A program made the position numbers and the translations under genes. This document shows positions 8,188-16,710 of a DNA stretch of 64,000 nt, piece after piece; the first letter of the stretch is position 1, and each line of letters starts with the position of its first letter. The notes under the pieces were generated by a model. The model ran no database searches. It had not been told where the DNA came from and worked only from the letters and a program-made list of their open reading frames with translations. The stretch is from Pseudoalteromonas sp. NC201 (lineage in GTDB: Bacteria; Pseudomonadota; Gammaproteobacteria; Enterobacterales; Alteromonadaceae): the NCBI RefSeq assembly GCF_002850255.1, contig NZ_CP022522.1, forward strand, positions 2,975,125-3,039,124. Reading direction: 5' to 3'.

Positions 8188-9732
8188 ATGAACATCATTA
8201 TAGCTAAAACGCGATTCCAACGTTCTTTTATAGCAGCCGCTTTAGTGAGCCTGGGCTTAAGCTCGGCGCACGCAAACAGCGATCTGACAACTGCCAATGC
8301 CGCTGCTATCAGCGTTTCAGGAGAAAACCAACCCTATGAGGGCAAAGTCAACGCATTTGATAATAACCACTACAGCAAATGGCTTACTTTTTCAGCTTCC
8401 GGTTGGATAAGTTATGCGTTTAGCGAAGCGGTGAATTTAACAGCTTACACCCTCACTTCTGCGAACGATGCGCCACAAAGAGATCCCAAAAATTGGACGC
8501 TTCAAGGCTCTCAAGACGGTCAAGTGTGGTTTACTATAGATTCGCAAAACAATCAAAGTTTTGCTTCGAGACATCAAACTAAGCAGTTCAATGTCAGTAC
8601 CAATCAAGCGTACCGCTTTGTGCGCTTAAATGTCACCGCAACGCAAGGTGCCAATTTATTACAGCTTGCAGAAATCGAATTTATCGGTGCTCCGGCAAAC
8701 GGTGGTACAACCTTGCCATTTAACCAAAATGGCAGCGTTACCCCTGGCCAATGGGCACATTTTGGGCCATTTACAAGCTCAGCTCCTATCACAGCAACCT
8801 TGACTGGCAGCGGTGATGCAGATCTATACCTAAAAGCAAATAGCCAACCGACCACCACAAGTTATGACTGCCAAAGTATCAATGATGCCAGCTCCAACGA
8901 GCGCTGCGATATAAGCTCAAATGCGCCGGTTTATGTTTCTGTATACGGTTTCCAAAGCGCCAATTATGAATTAGCCGTCAGTAGCGATAGCACACCACCA
9001 AACGACACGTGGCAACGTCCGGAAGTAAACTTTGTTGATGTAAATCCTGAAACACGAGGCTCAGCATTATTTAAACGGATCATACCAAACCCAGCTGCAC
9101 ACATGGCCGAACGCTGTGTGGATGTAGCAAAAGTGCTATACCGCGACGCCAGTGAATCCCAGCGTTTTAGAAAATTGCAGTTTGAGTTGAGAGCCAAAGA
9201 TCATTGGGGTAAGGATTTCGTTGCCTATAAGATGGGGCAAGACGGTTCGGGTGAGATGACTATCGTCGTTAGCACCGCGCACTTAGAACGTATTTATCGC
9301 GATAATAATAACAACGATGCCGTGATCCGTGATGAAATCGACGGCATTTTATTCCACGAAGTCACCCATGGTTACAATAACTCGCCGCTGACTCATGACA
9401 GCTATGGTGATGGCAAGGCAAACTGGGCATACACCGAAGGTCTAGCTGATGCCGTGCGGATCGGTGCTGGTTTTCATAAGTCACGCTCACCAGATATCAT
9501 CAACGCTAAACGCTGGCTTAGTGGCTACACCACAACTGGGTTTTTCTTGCATTACGTCAAACAACAGCACGACTCTGAGTTTATCTACAAGTTTAATAAA
9601 GCGGCGAAAGATATGGGTAATTATACCTGGTCATTTGATGCTGCATTTCAACATATCTTGGGCCGAAGTGTTGAAGATGTTTGGAACGAATATGTCGCCT
9701 TTATCCAAAATGGCGGACAGCTGGAGTATTAA
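8188..9732 (+). CDS. Secreted multidomain metallopeptidase (discoidin + PPC + basic-secretory-protein peptidase)
   Basis: 514 residues. The signal peptide (~1-30) ends at SAHA-NS. Residues ~35-165 look like an F5/8 type C (discoidin) carbohydrate- or surface-binding domain. Residues ~180-265 match a bacterial pre-peptidase C-terminal domain (GQWAHFGPF..., SGDADLYLK). Residues ~275-510 are a basic-secretory-protein-type peptidase with the zinc motif HEVTH at 390-394 and EGLADAVR downstream. It is likely exported to degrade polymeric protein or cell-surface material. AGAGGTC precedes the ATG. No neighbouring partner gene is evident. Confidence 0.85.
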   Translation: MNIIIAKTRFQRSFIAAALVSLGLSSAHANSDLTTANAAAISVSGENQPYEGKVNAFDNNHYSKWLTFSASGWISYAFSEAVNLTAYTLTSANDAPQRDPKNWTLQGSQDGQVWFTIDSQNNQSFASRHQTKQFNVSTNQAYRFVRLNVTATQGANLLQLAEIEFIGAPANGGTTLPFNQNGSVTPGQWAHFGPFTSSAPITATLTGSGDADLYLKANSQPTTTSYDCQSINDASSNERCDISSNAPVYVSVYGFQSANYELAVSSDSTPPNDTWQRPEVNFVDVNPETRGSALFKRIIPNPAAHMAERCVDVAKVLYRDASESQRFRKLQFELRAKDHWGKDFVAYKMGQDGSGEMTIVVSTAHLERIYRDNNNNDAVIRDEIDGILFHEVTHGYNNSPLTHDSYGDGKANWAYTEGLADAVRIGAGFHKSRSPDIINAKRWLSGYTTTGFFLHYVKQQHDSEFIYKFNKAAKDMGNYTWSFDAAFQHILGRSVEDVWNEYVAFIQNGGQLEY

Positions 9733-9752
9733 TTTTTAAAATAGTAACTCTG

Positions 9753-9813
9753 CCACGTAAAAGGGTCTAAGAAATTTCTCTGAGAAACTCCTCTATGAAA
9801 CTCCTTTACGTGG
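9753..9813. terminator. Long inverted repeat between convergent genes
   Basis: CCACGTAAAAGG (9753-9764) and CCTTTACGTGG (9803-9813) pair over 11 bp with one bulged A. The loop holds GAAATTTC and direct GAAACTCC repeats. It sits between the convergent ends of the metallopeptidase and membrane-protein genes and could stop transcription from both sides. A U tract is lacking. Confidence 0.5.
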
Positions 9814-9819
9814 TATTCG

Positions 9820-10137
9820 TTATTTTTGTAACGCCTGCTCGTGGGACATTGTTTTTAGTTTAATCGCGAGGCCACAGGAGAAGTAGATCTTCACCACTCC
9901 AACAATGATCAAATGAAAGTTTGGGTGGGAAAGCAAATCTAAGTCATAGATATAGGCTGCTTTTATTGGCGCGTCGCCATTTTCTATCATGGCGATTAGC
10001 CAATGATAGATTGCAATCCCCTCTTTGATAACCCCAAGCACTATCAAGGCTACGCCCGTTAAAAACAACAAGCGACAATACCACAGCGCAGTTTCTAAAC
10101 CCGGACAGCGTAAATTACGAAATGGAATAAATTTCAT
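9820..10137 (-). CDS. Small inner-membrane protein downstream of the metallo-beta-lactamase
   Basis: 105 residues. Two hydrophobic helices (LLFLTGVALIVLGVIKEGI at ~24-42 and LIIVGVVKIYFSCGLAI at ~75-92) are linked by a loop of about 30 residues. No family is recognised. It starts 9 bp after the stop of the metallo-beta-lactamase gene on the same strand, so the two are almost certainly co-transcribed. Whether the functions are connected cannot be told from sequence. Confidence 0.75.
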   Translation of the reverse strand: MKFIPFRNLRCPGLETALWYCRLLFLTGVALIVLGVIKEGIAIYHWLIAMIENGDAPIKAAYIYDLDLLSHPNFHLIIVGVVKIYFSCGLAIKLKTMSHEQALQK

Positions 10138-10146
10138 GTCAGTCCT

Positions 10147-10869
10147 TTATTTACCTTTTGATTGCTCGATTTTGATTAGCTTAACGGTATGGTGCAACAA
10201 AGATAAATCCCCTTCTTTACCATGCCCTGGAATAACCATGTTTGCTTCCGGATATCGGCTCAATACCTTGTGTATAGACGCTTGCCACTCATCAACCGAA
10301 GCATCCTCCAAGTTACCTAAATTTTTACTCACCACACTTTTCACAAAGCATCCTGCGAATAAAATCTTAGATTGTGGCAGCCACACGACAATATTATCTT
10401 TCGAGTGTCCTGCACCTGGGTAATAGGTTTCAACGACACCTGACTTTATTGCTGCTGAGGCTTGCGGCAAATTATGTGACGCGATAGCGCTGTGTTTTTG
10501 GGCTAATAGATGGTTAGTTTGGGCTGATGCATAGGTTGGGATCTGATGTTTATTTAATACCGCTAGGCCACCGCTTGCATCTTGATGATAATGCGTGACC
10601 ACCGCCCCTTTAATATTGAGCTTGCGGTCCTCGGCCCACAATAGCAGTGCTTCTGTGTCTTGCTCGGTCCAAGGTGTATCAACAATGTAAGCATCTTGAC
10701 CGTCGACCACAATCAGCCCAGAGCCTGCCACTAACCCCCAAGGTTCAACGTGTAGCGAAGATTCATGTTTATAAACATGCTCTGCTATCGGTGTTACCAC
10801 TAAAGTCGATGTTTCCGTTGCAACTGTCACACAGGGTAACAAAAATAAGAAAGGAGCTAAAAACTTCAT
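10147..10869 (-). CDS. Subclass B1 metallo-beta-lactamase
   Basis: 240 residues with a signal peptide (~1-18), so periplasmic. All zinc ligands of subclass B1 enzymes are present: H93-x-H95-x-D97 in THYHQDASGG, H155 in GAGHS, C174 in FAGCFVKS and H216 in IPGHG. The Lys after the Cys (K177, B1 position 224) and the following LGNLEDA element are also as in IMP- and SFB-type enzymes. It should hydrolyse beta-lactams including carbapenems if expressed. Codon use and surroundings look chromosomal, with no integron, IS or plasmid signature next to it, which fits environmental enzymes such as those of Shewanella. Confidence 0.9.
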   Translation of the reverse strand: MKFLAPFLFLLPCVTVATETSTLVVTPIAEHVYKHESSLHVEPWGLVAGSGLIVVDGQDAYIVDTPWTEQDTEALLLWAEDRKLNIKGAVVTHYHQDASGGLAVLNKHQIPTYASAQTNHLLAQKHSAIASHNLPQASAAIKSGVVETYYPGAGHSKDNIVVWLPQSKILFAGCFVKSVVSKNLGNLEDASVDEWQASIHKVLSRYPEANMVIPGHGKEGDLSLLHHTVKLIKIEQSKGK

Positions 10870-10934
10870 CTGAAGTTGTTCGTGTTAATTAAAAGTGACG
10901 AAAGACTATCAAGTTCAAGAATATAAAGTCCAGA

Positions 10935-10968
10935 AATAAAAATGCGCGGCAACCTAAAATCGCCACGC
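10935..10968 (-). terminator. Rho-independent terminator after oadB
   Basis: On the minus strand a 9-bp stem (GCGTGGCGA / TTGCCGCGC, two G-U pairs) with a 7-nt loop is followed by ATTTTTATT. It lies 22 bp after the oadB stop. Confidence 0.8.
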
Positions 10969-10989
10969 AAATGGTTGGAGAAGTGTAAA

Positions 10990-12123
10990 TTAGCCTACCA
11001 GTGCAAGCAAAATACCAGCAGCAACCGCACTGCCTAATACACCCGCGACATTGGGGCCCATCGCATGCATTAGCAAGAAATTATGCGGATTGCTTTCAAG
11101 GCCAACCTTATTGACCACACGCGCCGCCATCGGGACTGCGGATACCCCAGCAGCGCCAACTAACGGATTAATGGGGGTATCACTAAATCTATTCATGGTT
11201 TTAGCCATTAATACACCTGCTGCGGTACCAATCCCAAAAGCCACGGCACCTAGCGCTAAAATCCCCAACGTCTCAACCGTTAAGAATTGCTCAGCTGCCA
11301 ACTTTGAGCCCACCGCCAACCCGAGGAAAATAGTAGTGATATTAATCAACTCGTTTTGCGCCGTTTTACTCAAACGGTCTACTACACCGCACTCTTTCAT
11401 CAAGTTACCCAAACAGAACATACCAACCAAAGGTGTTGCAGCAGGTAAAAACAGTATCGTTAGGCCCAGTACCGCCAGAGGAAATAGGATTTTTTCGGTT
11501 TTTGATACATGGCGCAGCTGTGGCATCGCAATCTGGCGCTCTTCTTGCGTCGTGAGTGCTTTCATGATTGGTGGTTGAATAATTGGCACCAACGCCATAT
11601 ACGAATAGGCTGCCACCGCAATTGCCCCTAGTAACTCTGGTGCAAGCTTAGACGCGAGGAATATCGCAGTTGGACCATCTGCACCGCCAATAATGGCGAT
11701 TGCAGAGGCGTCTTGTAGGGTAAATTCAAAGCCCGGAATATAGTTCAGCAATATGGCCCCAAACAAGGTGGCAAAGATCCCAAATTGAGCTGCGGCACCA
11801 AGCAACAGCATCTTGGGGTTGGCTATCAAAGCACTAAAGTCTGTCATCGCACCCACCCCCATAAAGATCAGTAAGGGGAATACTCCGCTGTCTATGCCAA
11901 TGTAATACACGTAATATAAAAGCCCACCAGGATCGGCAAGCCCAGCAACAGGAATATTCGTGAGTATGGCACCAAAGCCAATAGGCACCAATAGCAACGG
12001 CTCAAAGCCTTTGGCGATCGCAAGATACAAAAGTCCGCAGCCCACAGCCATCATGCAAAGTGCAGGCACGGTGAAGTTGGCAAGCCCTGTTGCTTGCCAT
12101 AAATTAAGTAACCCTTCCATCAC
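10990..12123 (-). CDS. oadB: Oxaloacetate decarboxylase, Na+-pumping beta subunit
   Basis: 377 residues, the normal size for short OadB. About nine membrane segments include the conserved [22 protein letters not shown], the Na+-site region [19 protein letters not shown] and the C-terminal [15 protein letters not shown]. The subunit couples decarboxylation of carboxybiotin to export of Na+. It follows oadA by 7 bp in the order oadG-oadA-oadB and ends in a good terminator. Confidence 0.96.
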   Translation of the reverse strand: MMEGLLNLWQATGLANFTVPALCMMAVGCGLLYLAIAKGFEPLLLVPIGFGAILTNIPVAGLADPGGLLYYVYYIGIDSGVFPLLIFMGVGAMTDFSALIANPKMLLLGAAAQFGIFATLFGAILLNYIPGFEFTLQDASAIAIIGGADGPTAIFLASKLAPELLGAIAVAAYSYMALVPIIQPPIMKALTTQEERQIAMPQLRHVSKTEKILFPLAVLGLTILFLPAATPLVGMFCLGNLMKECGVVDRLSKTAQNELINITTIFLGLAVGSKLAAEQFLTVETLGILALGAVAFGIGTAAGVLMAKTMNRFSDTPINPLVGAAGVSAVPMAARVVNKVGLESNPHNFLLMHAMGPNVAGVLGSAVAAGILLALVG

Positions 12124-12130
12124 GACATCC

Positions 12131-13912
12131 TTATGCTAAAGACATGATGGCATCGCCAGCACTGACGGAGTCGCCTTCAGAGACGAGTAGCTCCGCGACT
12201 TGCCCACTGTGTGTTGCACGCACCTCGGTTTCCATTTTCATGGCTTCCATGATGAGTACCACATCGCCTTCTTGCACCTCATCTCCTGCGCGCACCATAA
12301 GCTTAAATATGTTGCCAGCAAGTGGCGCATTCAAAGTTTCACTGGAGCTTACCGAGGTTGACTGAGGAATAAGCTCACTGTCTTTGACTTGTACTTCTTG
12401 TAACTCTCCACCCGGCGCAACCACCACATCGTATACTTTGCCATCCACTTTTACGCTGTAACGCTCACTAGTTGATGACTTGGCTTTAGCAGGCGTCGCT
12501 GCAGCTTTTTGCTCTTTGCTTTCAACAAGCGTCGGTTTTGGCTCAAACGCATCTGGATTATTGCGATTTTTCAGGAATTTAAGGCCAATCTGCGGGAATA
12601 ATGCATAGGTAAGCACATCATCAATAATCTCGTCGGCTAAGGTAATTTGCTCCTCTTTTGCCGTCGCGACTAACTCGCTTTGTAAACTATCCAGCTCAGG
12701 TTCAATTAAGTCTGCAGGACGGCAGGTAATAGGCTCTGCGCCTTCAAGCACGCGTTGTTGCAAAGCTTGGTCGACTTGCGCTGGTGTCGCTCCATATTCG
12801 CCTTTCAGCACGCCAGCAGTTTCTTTGGTTATAGACTTGTAACGCTCACCAGTAAGTACGTTTAATACCGCTTGCGTCCCGACAATCTGTGAGGTTGGTG
12901 TTACCAGCGGTAAGTAGCCAAGTTCTTTACGCACACTTGGAATTTCTTTTAGTACTGCGTCAAGCTTGTCACCTGCACCTTGCTCTCGCAGTTGATTTTC
13001 CATATTTGTTAACATGCCACCAGGCACTTGTGCAGATAGAATACGACCATCGACCCCTTTCAAGCTGCCCTCAAAAGCTGTATATTTCTTTCTCACTTCA
13101 CGGAAATAGGCTGCGATCTCTTCAAGCTCAAGTAAGTCCAGCCCGGTATCACGTTCTGTGCCTTCCACAATCGCCGCGATAGTTTCTGTTGCGCTATGAC
13201 CATAGGTCATACTCATCGAAGAAATCGCCGTATCGAGCATATCGATACCCGCATCTATGGCTTTTTGATAAGTTGCAGTACTGAGCCCTGTGGTTGCATG
13301 GCACTGCATTGCGATAGGAATAGAGACGGACGCTTTAAGCCCAGAGATTAACTTTTCGGCATCATAGGGTTTCAGTAATCCAGCCATGTCCTTGATACAA
13401 ATGGAATGACAGCCTAAGTCTTCGAGCTGCTTGGCCTGCGTGAGCCACATTTCCAGCGTATGAACAGGGCTTACGGTGTACGAAATCGTGCCCTGCGCAT
13501 GCGCGCCCACTTTGATGGCCGCTTTAATAGCCGTTTCTAAGTTGCGCACGTCGTTCATTGCATCGAATATTCTAAATACATCTACCCCGTTATGGTGGGC
13601 ACGTTCAACAAACTTTTCGACAACATCATCAGCATAATGACGATAGCCCAATAGATTCTGACCACGCAGTAGCATTTGCTGTTTGGTTTTTGGCATTGCA
13701 GCTTTCAGTGCACGGATCCGCTCCCATGGATCTTCGCCTAAATAGCGAATACACGAGTCGAAGGTTGCTCCCCCCCATGATTCAACAGACCAGTAGCCCA
13801 TATTGTCGAGCTTCTCAGCGATAGGAAGCATATCTTCCAAGCGCATTCTGGTGGCGAGTAATGACTGATGCGCATCGCGCAGCACTAATTCGGTTAGCTT
13901 TAACTGTGACAT
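12131..13912 (-). CDS. oadA: Oxaloacetate decarboxylase alpha subunit
   Basis: 593 residues. The N-terminal carboxyltransferase TIM barrel (residues ~1-300) begins with the hallmark [13 protein letters not shown]. The PYC/OadA domain follows (~310-460), then a linker rich in A, K, S and T (~470-490), and a biotinyl domain with EAMKMET (biotinylated Lys ~559). The enzyme transfers CO2 from oxaloacetate to biotin and docks on OadB through OadG. There is no ATP-grasp domain, so it is not a pyruvate carboxylase. Confidence 0.97.
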   Translation of the reverse strand: MSQLKLTELVLRDAHQSLLATRMRLEDMLPIAEKLDNMGYWSVESWGGATFDSCIRYLGEDPWERIRALKAAMPKTKQQMLLRGQNLLGYRHYADDVVEKFVERAHHNGVDVFRIFDAMNDVRNLETAIKAAIKVGAHAQGTISYTVSPVHTLEMWLTQAKQLEDLGCHSICIKDMAGLLKPYDAEKLISGLKASVSIPIAMQCHATTGLSTATYQKAIDAGIDMLDTAISSMSMTYGHSATETIAAIVEGTERDTGLDLLELEEIAAYFREVRKKYTAFEGSLKGVDGRILSAQVPGGMLTNMENQLREQGAGDKLDAVLKEIPSVRKELGYLPLVTPTSQIVGTQAVLNVLTGERYKSITKETAGVLKGEYGATPAQVDQALQQRVLEGAEPITCRPADLIEPELDSLQSELVATAKEEQITLADEIIDDVLTYALFPQIGLKFLKNRNNPDAFEPKPTLVESKEQKAAATPAKAKSSTSERYSVKVDGKVYDVVVAPGGELQEVQVKDSELIPQSTSVSSSETLNAPLAGNIFKLMVRAGDEVQEGDVVLIMEAMKMETEVRATHSGQVAELLVSEGDSVSAGDAIMSLA

Positions 13913-13924
13913 GCAAAACCCCTA

Positions 13925-14173
13925 TTAATTGTTTTTTCTGTAGGCTGCAACGGCAGCGCTAATGGCTGCAATATGTGCCTGTGGCACACCCTGTGACGAT
14001 GTTGCTCTGGTTGTTTTTGATCTTGTGGTACTTGGCTCTACTTCTTTAAATTGAGCAGCAAAGTTGGCCAACAGTCGCATCGCAAAAATCAAAATGGACA
14101 GAAAAACAAAAACACCAACCATACCGGTCAGCATAAGATTTCCTGCTTGCAGTAGCTGCGCTCCAATATCCAT
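13925..14173 (-). CDS. oadG: Oxaloacetate decarboxylase gamma subunit
   Basis: 82 residues. One N-terminal membrane helix (MLTGMVGVFVFLSILIFAMRLLA) is followed by a soluble tail ending in VPQAHIAAISAAVAAYRK, the usual OadG pattern. It anchors and assembles the OadA-OadB complex. It is the first gene of the oadGAB operon, 12 bp before oadA. Confidence 0.93.
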   Translation of the reverse strand: MDIGAQLLQAGNLMLTGMVGVFVFLSILIFAMRLLANFAAQFKEVEPSTTRSKTTRATSSQGVPQAHIAAISAAVAAYRKNN

Positions 14174-14631
14174 TTTTACCCCTTACTTGCTGTTTGGTTT
14201 TCCTATTCGATGTTAACGAACTGGTATAAACCTTCACTTTTTATAGATATTTATTCACCTTATAACAAAAAATGTTCCACTGTAAAGCCTGCTGTAAATT
14301 GGTATTACCAAAACACTTAACTTACAAATAATCAGTTAGTTAGCTAGGAAAGCACTAATAAATATGGAAAACCAACGTAATAAATATGAAAAATATTCAA
14401 AATAGCGCCAACTAATACTGAGATCCTAATGAATATAGAAAGGATTTTTGATTACGCAAGATAAATTGTAAATTGGACTGACCAATGGCTAACGTTTACG
14501 TAAACGTCATACTGTATAGCGCGTATTTCGCTGGATATAGCAAAAGGGAACTGCAAACAATTTATTCGCGTTACAGCTTTTTCAATATAGATGGGTATAA
14601 TAATGGGAAATTTTTACCACAACGAACGTCT
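14174..14631. other. Intergenic region upstream of oadG and the YcxB-like gene
   Basis: This 458-bp AT-rich stretch separates the divergent oad operon and YcxB-like gene. A TATAAT box at 14595-14600 with TTACAG 19 bp before it could drive the YcxB-like gene. The open frame continues upstream of 14632 to ATG 14485, but that part has no convincing ribosome site. No operator or RNA gene was recognised. Confidence 0.4.
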
Positions 14632-15126
14632 ATGCCCTCCCTTGAACAAAATGAAAATTTATCTTTTCAAAGCCAATTTAAGTTAGATAAAGCCTATTAT
14701 CGAGAGTGTTTTGAAGAATCTGAAGCCAATGGACTTGCTGTTAAGCCGAAATATGGCTTGCTTGTACTGCTAATTGCATTGGGGCTGTTTGCTATTTACG
14801 GGTTGCAGGAGCACTACGTCGGGAACTTTCTTATTCTATTGGCTGTGGTTGAATGCGTCGCTTTCTATTATCGTAAAGCTTGGTGGGTGATAAGACAGTC
14901 GTATTCTCGCGCTGCTGGCAATGTCGTCAAAGTTTCAATCACTAAAACTGGTATTAGCACCAAAGCGACACATGCCGAATTTTCTTACCCATTTGACGAC
15001 TTAGATAAACTCGTTGAAACGAGTAGAGGTTTTTTGGTATTTCACCAAAACAAACCGAGCTATATCAGTAAATCTGGACTTAACGAAGAAGCGATTGCTT
15101 TTTTGTCTGGGCAAAGCCAGAAATAA
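14632..15126 (+). CDS. YcxB-like membrane protein
   Basis: 164 residues from ATG 14632 (213 if ATG 14485 is used). The segment FSFQSQFKLDKAYYRECFEE-like start, two membrane helices (YGLLVLLIALGLFAIYG and FLILLAVVECVAFYY) and a C-terminal beta-rich domain (VKVSITKTGISTKATHAEFSYPFDDLDKLVE...) match proteins with a YcxB C-terminal domain. I prefer 14632 because a TATAAT box lies 32 bp before it and family members start near this point. Function is unknown. A strong terminator follows. Confidence 0.72.
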   Translation: MPSLEQNENLSFQSQFKLDKAYYRECFEESEANGLAVKPKYGLLVLLIALGLFAIYGLQEHYVGNFLILLAVVECVAFYYRKAWWVIRQSYSRAAGNVVKVSITKTGISTKATHAEFSYPFDDLDKLVETSRGFLVFHQNKPSYISKSGLNEEAIAFLSGQSQK

Positions 15127-15128
15127 GA

Positions 15129-15154
15129 AACCCCGCAGTGGCGGGTTTTTTTTT
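15129..15154 (+). terminator. Rho-independent terminator
   Basis: CCCGC-AGTG-GCGGG followed by nine T residues, directly after the YcxB-like gene. It also separates that gene from the convergent csrA. Confidence 0.93.
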
Positions 15155-15203
15155 ATGCCAGTCAAACTATGTTAACTAACATCGTAATTCAATATTTGGT
15201 CAA

Positions 15204-15389
15204 TTACATATTGCCCGGGCTAGATTTCTCAGCCTGAATTCGCATGTAAATTTCTTCACGGTGAACTGAAACATCTTTAGGCGCATTTACACCAATACGT
15301 ACTTGGTTACCTTTAACACCTAGTACTGTTACAGTCACTTCATCACCAATCATCAGGGTTTCACCTACTCGACGAGTTAGTATTAGCAT
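15204..15389 (-). CDS. csrA: Carbon storage regulator CsrA
   Basis: 61 residues. The sequence starts [18 protein letters not shown] and contains [19 protein letters not shown], both diagnostic for CsrA/RsmA. The dimer binds GGA motifs in mRNA leaders and controls central metabolism, motility and biofilm formation. The L4 and R44 RNA-binding residues are conserved. It has its own AGGAG site and a candidate promoter in the 90-bp gap behind lysC. The alaS-lysC-csrA order is common in marine gammaproteobacteria. Confidence 0.98.
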   Translation of the reverse strand: MLILTRRVGETLMIGDEVTVTVLGVKGNQVRIGVNAPKDVSVHREEIYMRIQAEKSSPGNM

Positions 15390-15404
15390 TCTCTTGCTCC
15401 TGTT

Positions 15405-15433
15405 ATTCCAAAATTTAAAAGATTCCGCGTCAA
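15405..15433 (-). promoter_or_regulatory. Candidate csrA promoter
   Basis: On the minus strand TTGACG (15433-15428) is followed after 17 bp by TGGAAT (15410-15405), ahead of the AGGAG site of csrA. The -10 box matches the consensus at only four of six positions. Confidence 0.35.
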
Positions 15434-15479
15434 ATCCATTTTAAATAAAAGTTCCTAGAAAAGTAAGCAAAAACTTCTT

Positions 15480-16703
15480 TTACTCAGTACTTTCCAATTC
15501 GAATTTGGCATGTAAAGCCCGTACAGCTAGCTCTAAATATTTTTCTTCTACCAGTGCCGAGATTTTTATCTCTGATGTAGATACTAATAGAGTGTGAATA
15601 TTTTCTTCGGCCAATGCCATAAAAAAGAGACCAGCAACACCTGAATGAGATTTCATCCCGATGCCAACCGCTGAGATTTTTGCCACGTTAGCATTAACCT
15701 CTACGATTGCGCCACCTAAATTTTGTGCATGTTGCGCTAAAACTTCTTCCGCCAGAATACAATCATTTGTGTGCACAGTAAAAGCATAGTCTATTTTTTT
15801 CTCACTGTGGTTCAAATGGTTAATCATATCGACTTCGATATTATGCTCACCAAGAAGAGAAAGTATATTGGCAAGATTACTAGGTTTTGCATCTACATTG
15901 TTAACTAAGATAAGCGCTTCGTCTTTGACACTCGCTACCCCAGAGACCACTTTAGTATTTTTCATCTTACCTTCCTCATAGCTAATTAAGGTGCCGTTGT
16001 CAGGAGAAAACGAAGAAAGTACACGCAGTGGTACATTATATCGACCAGCCGCTTCAACCGAACGGATCTGCAAAACTTTAGCGCCCACACTGGCCAGCTC
16101 CAACATCTCAGGAAAAGTAATATGTGATAAACGCCTTGCATTTGGCTCTATGCGCGGATCGGTAGTATAAACGCCATCGACATCAGTATATATCTGACAT
16201 TCGTCTGCTTGCAAAGCCCCTGCGATTTCAACTGCTGAGGTATCTGTACCACCACGCCCCAACGTGGTGATATTGCCTTCTTCATCGCGCCCTTGAAATC
16301 CGGCAATAATGGTTATTCGGTTATGCTCAAGCTCTTGCTTTAAGCGGGTCGTGTCTATTTCTGTGATCCGCGCTTTAGAGAACATGTTATCGGTTTTAAT
16401 ACCAACCTGATCGGCAAGTAAGCTCACGGCAGAATGCCCACGCTTAATGATGGCCATCGCCAATAACGCAATAGAAACTTGTTCGCCGGTGGTGATCAAT
16501 ACATCTAGCTCACGAGAACTCGGACGTGCATCGATTTGTTGGGCAAGGGAAATGAGACGATTTGTCTCGCCTGACATTGCAGACAACACGACCACCACTT
16601 GGTGGCCTTGTTGTTGTGTTTTGATAACGTGTTCGGCAACCGCCTCAATACGCTCTACCGAACCTACCGAGGTGCCGCCAAACTTTTGTACAATCAGCGC
16701 CAC
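15480..16703 (-). CDS. lysC: Aspartate kinase (lysine-sensitive type, monofunctional)
   Basis: 407 residues. The N-terminal kinase domain starts VQKFGGTSVGSVERI and contains the GRGGTDTSAVEIA phosphate-binding region. Two ACT domains (~265-405) include SSFSPDNGT and VGIGMKSHSGVAGL. It phosphorylates aspartate as the first step to lysine, threonine and methionine. The size and ACT layout match the alpha/beta-type monofunctional enzyme rather than ThrA or MetL fusions. It begins 7 bp after the alaS stop. Confidence 0.95.
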   Translation of the reverse strand: MALIVQKFGGTSVGSVERIEAVAEHVIKTQQQGHQVVVVLSAMSGETNRLISLAQQIDARPSSRELDVLITTGEQVSIALLAMAIIKRGHSAVSLLADQVGIKTDNMFSKARITEIDTTRLKQELEHNRITIIAGFQGRDEEGNITTLGRGGTDTSAVEIAGALQADECQIYTDVDGVYTTDPRIEPNARRLSHITFPEMLELASVGAKVLQIRSVEAAGRYNVPLRVLSSFSPDNGTLISYEEGKMKNTKVVSGVASVKDEALILVNNVDAKPSNLANILSLLGEHNIEVDMINHLNHSEKKIDYAFTVHTNDCILAEEVLAQHAQNLGGAIVEVNANVAKISAVGIGMKSHSGVAGLFFMALAEENIHTLLVSTSEIKISALVEEKYLELAVRALHAKFELESTE

Positions 16704-16710
16704 TTGCTGA

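Noticed and set aside
12131..13912. oadA as pyruvate carboxylase subunit B
   Set aside because: It is flanked by oadG and oadB in the standard operon and no biotin-carboxylase gene is adjacent.
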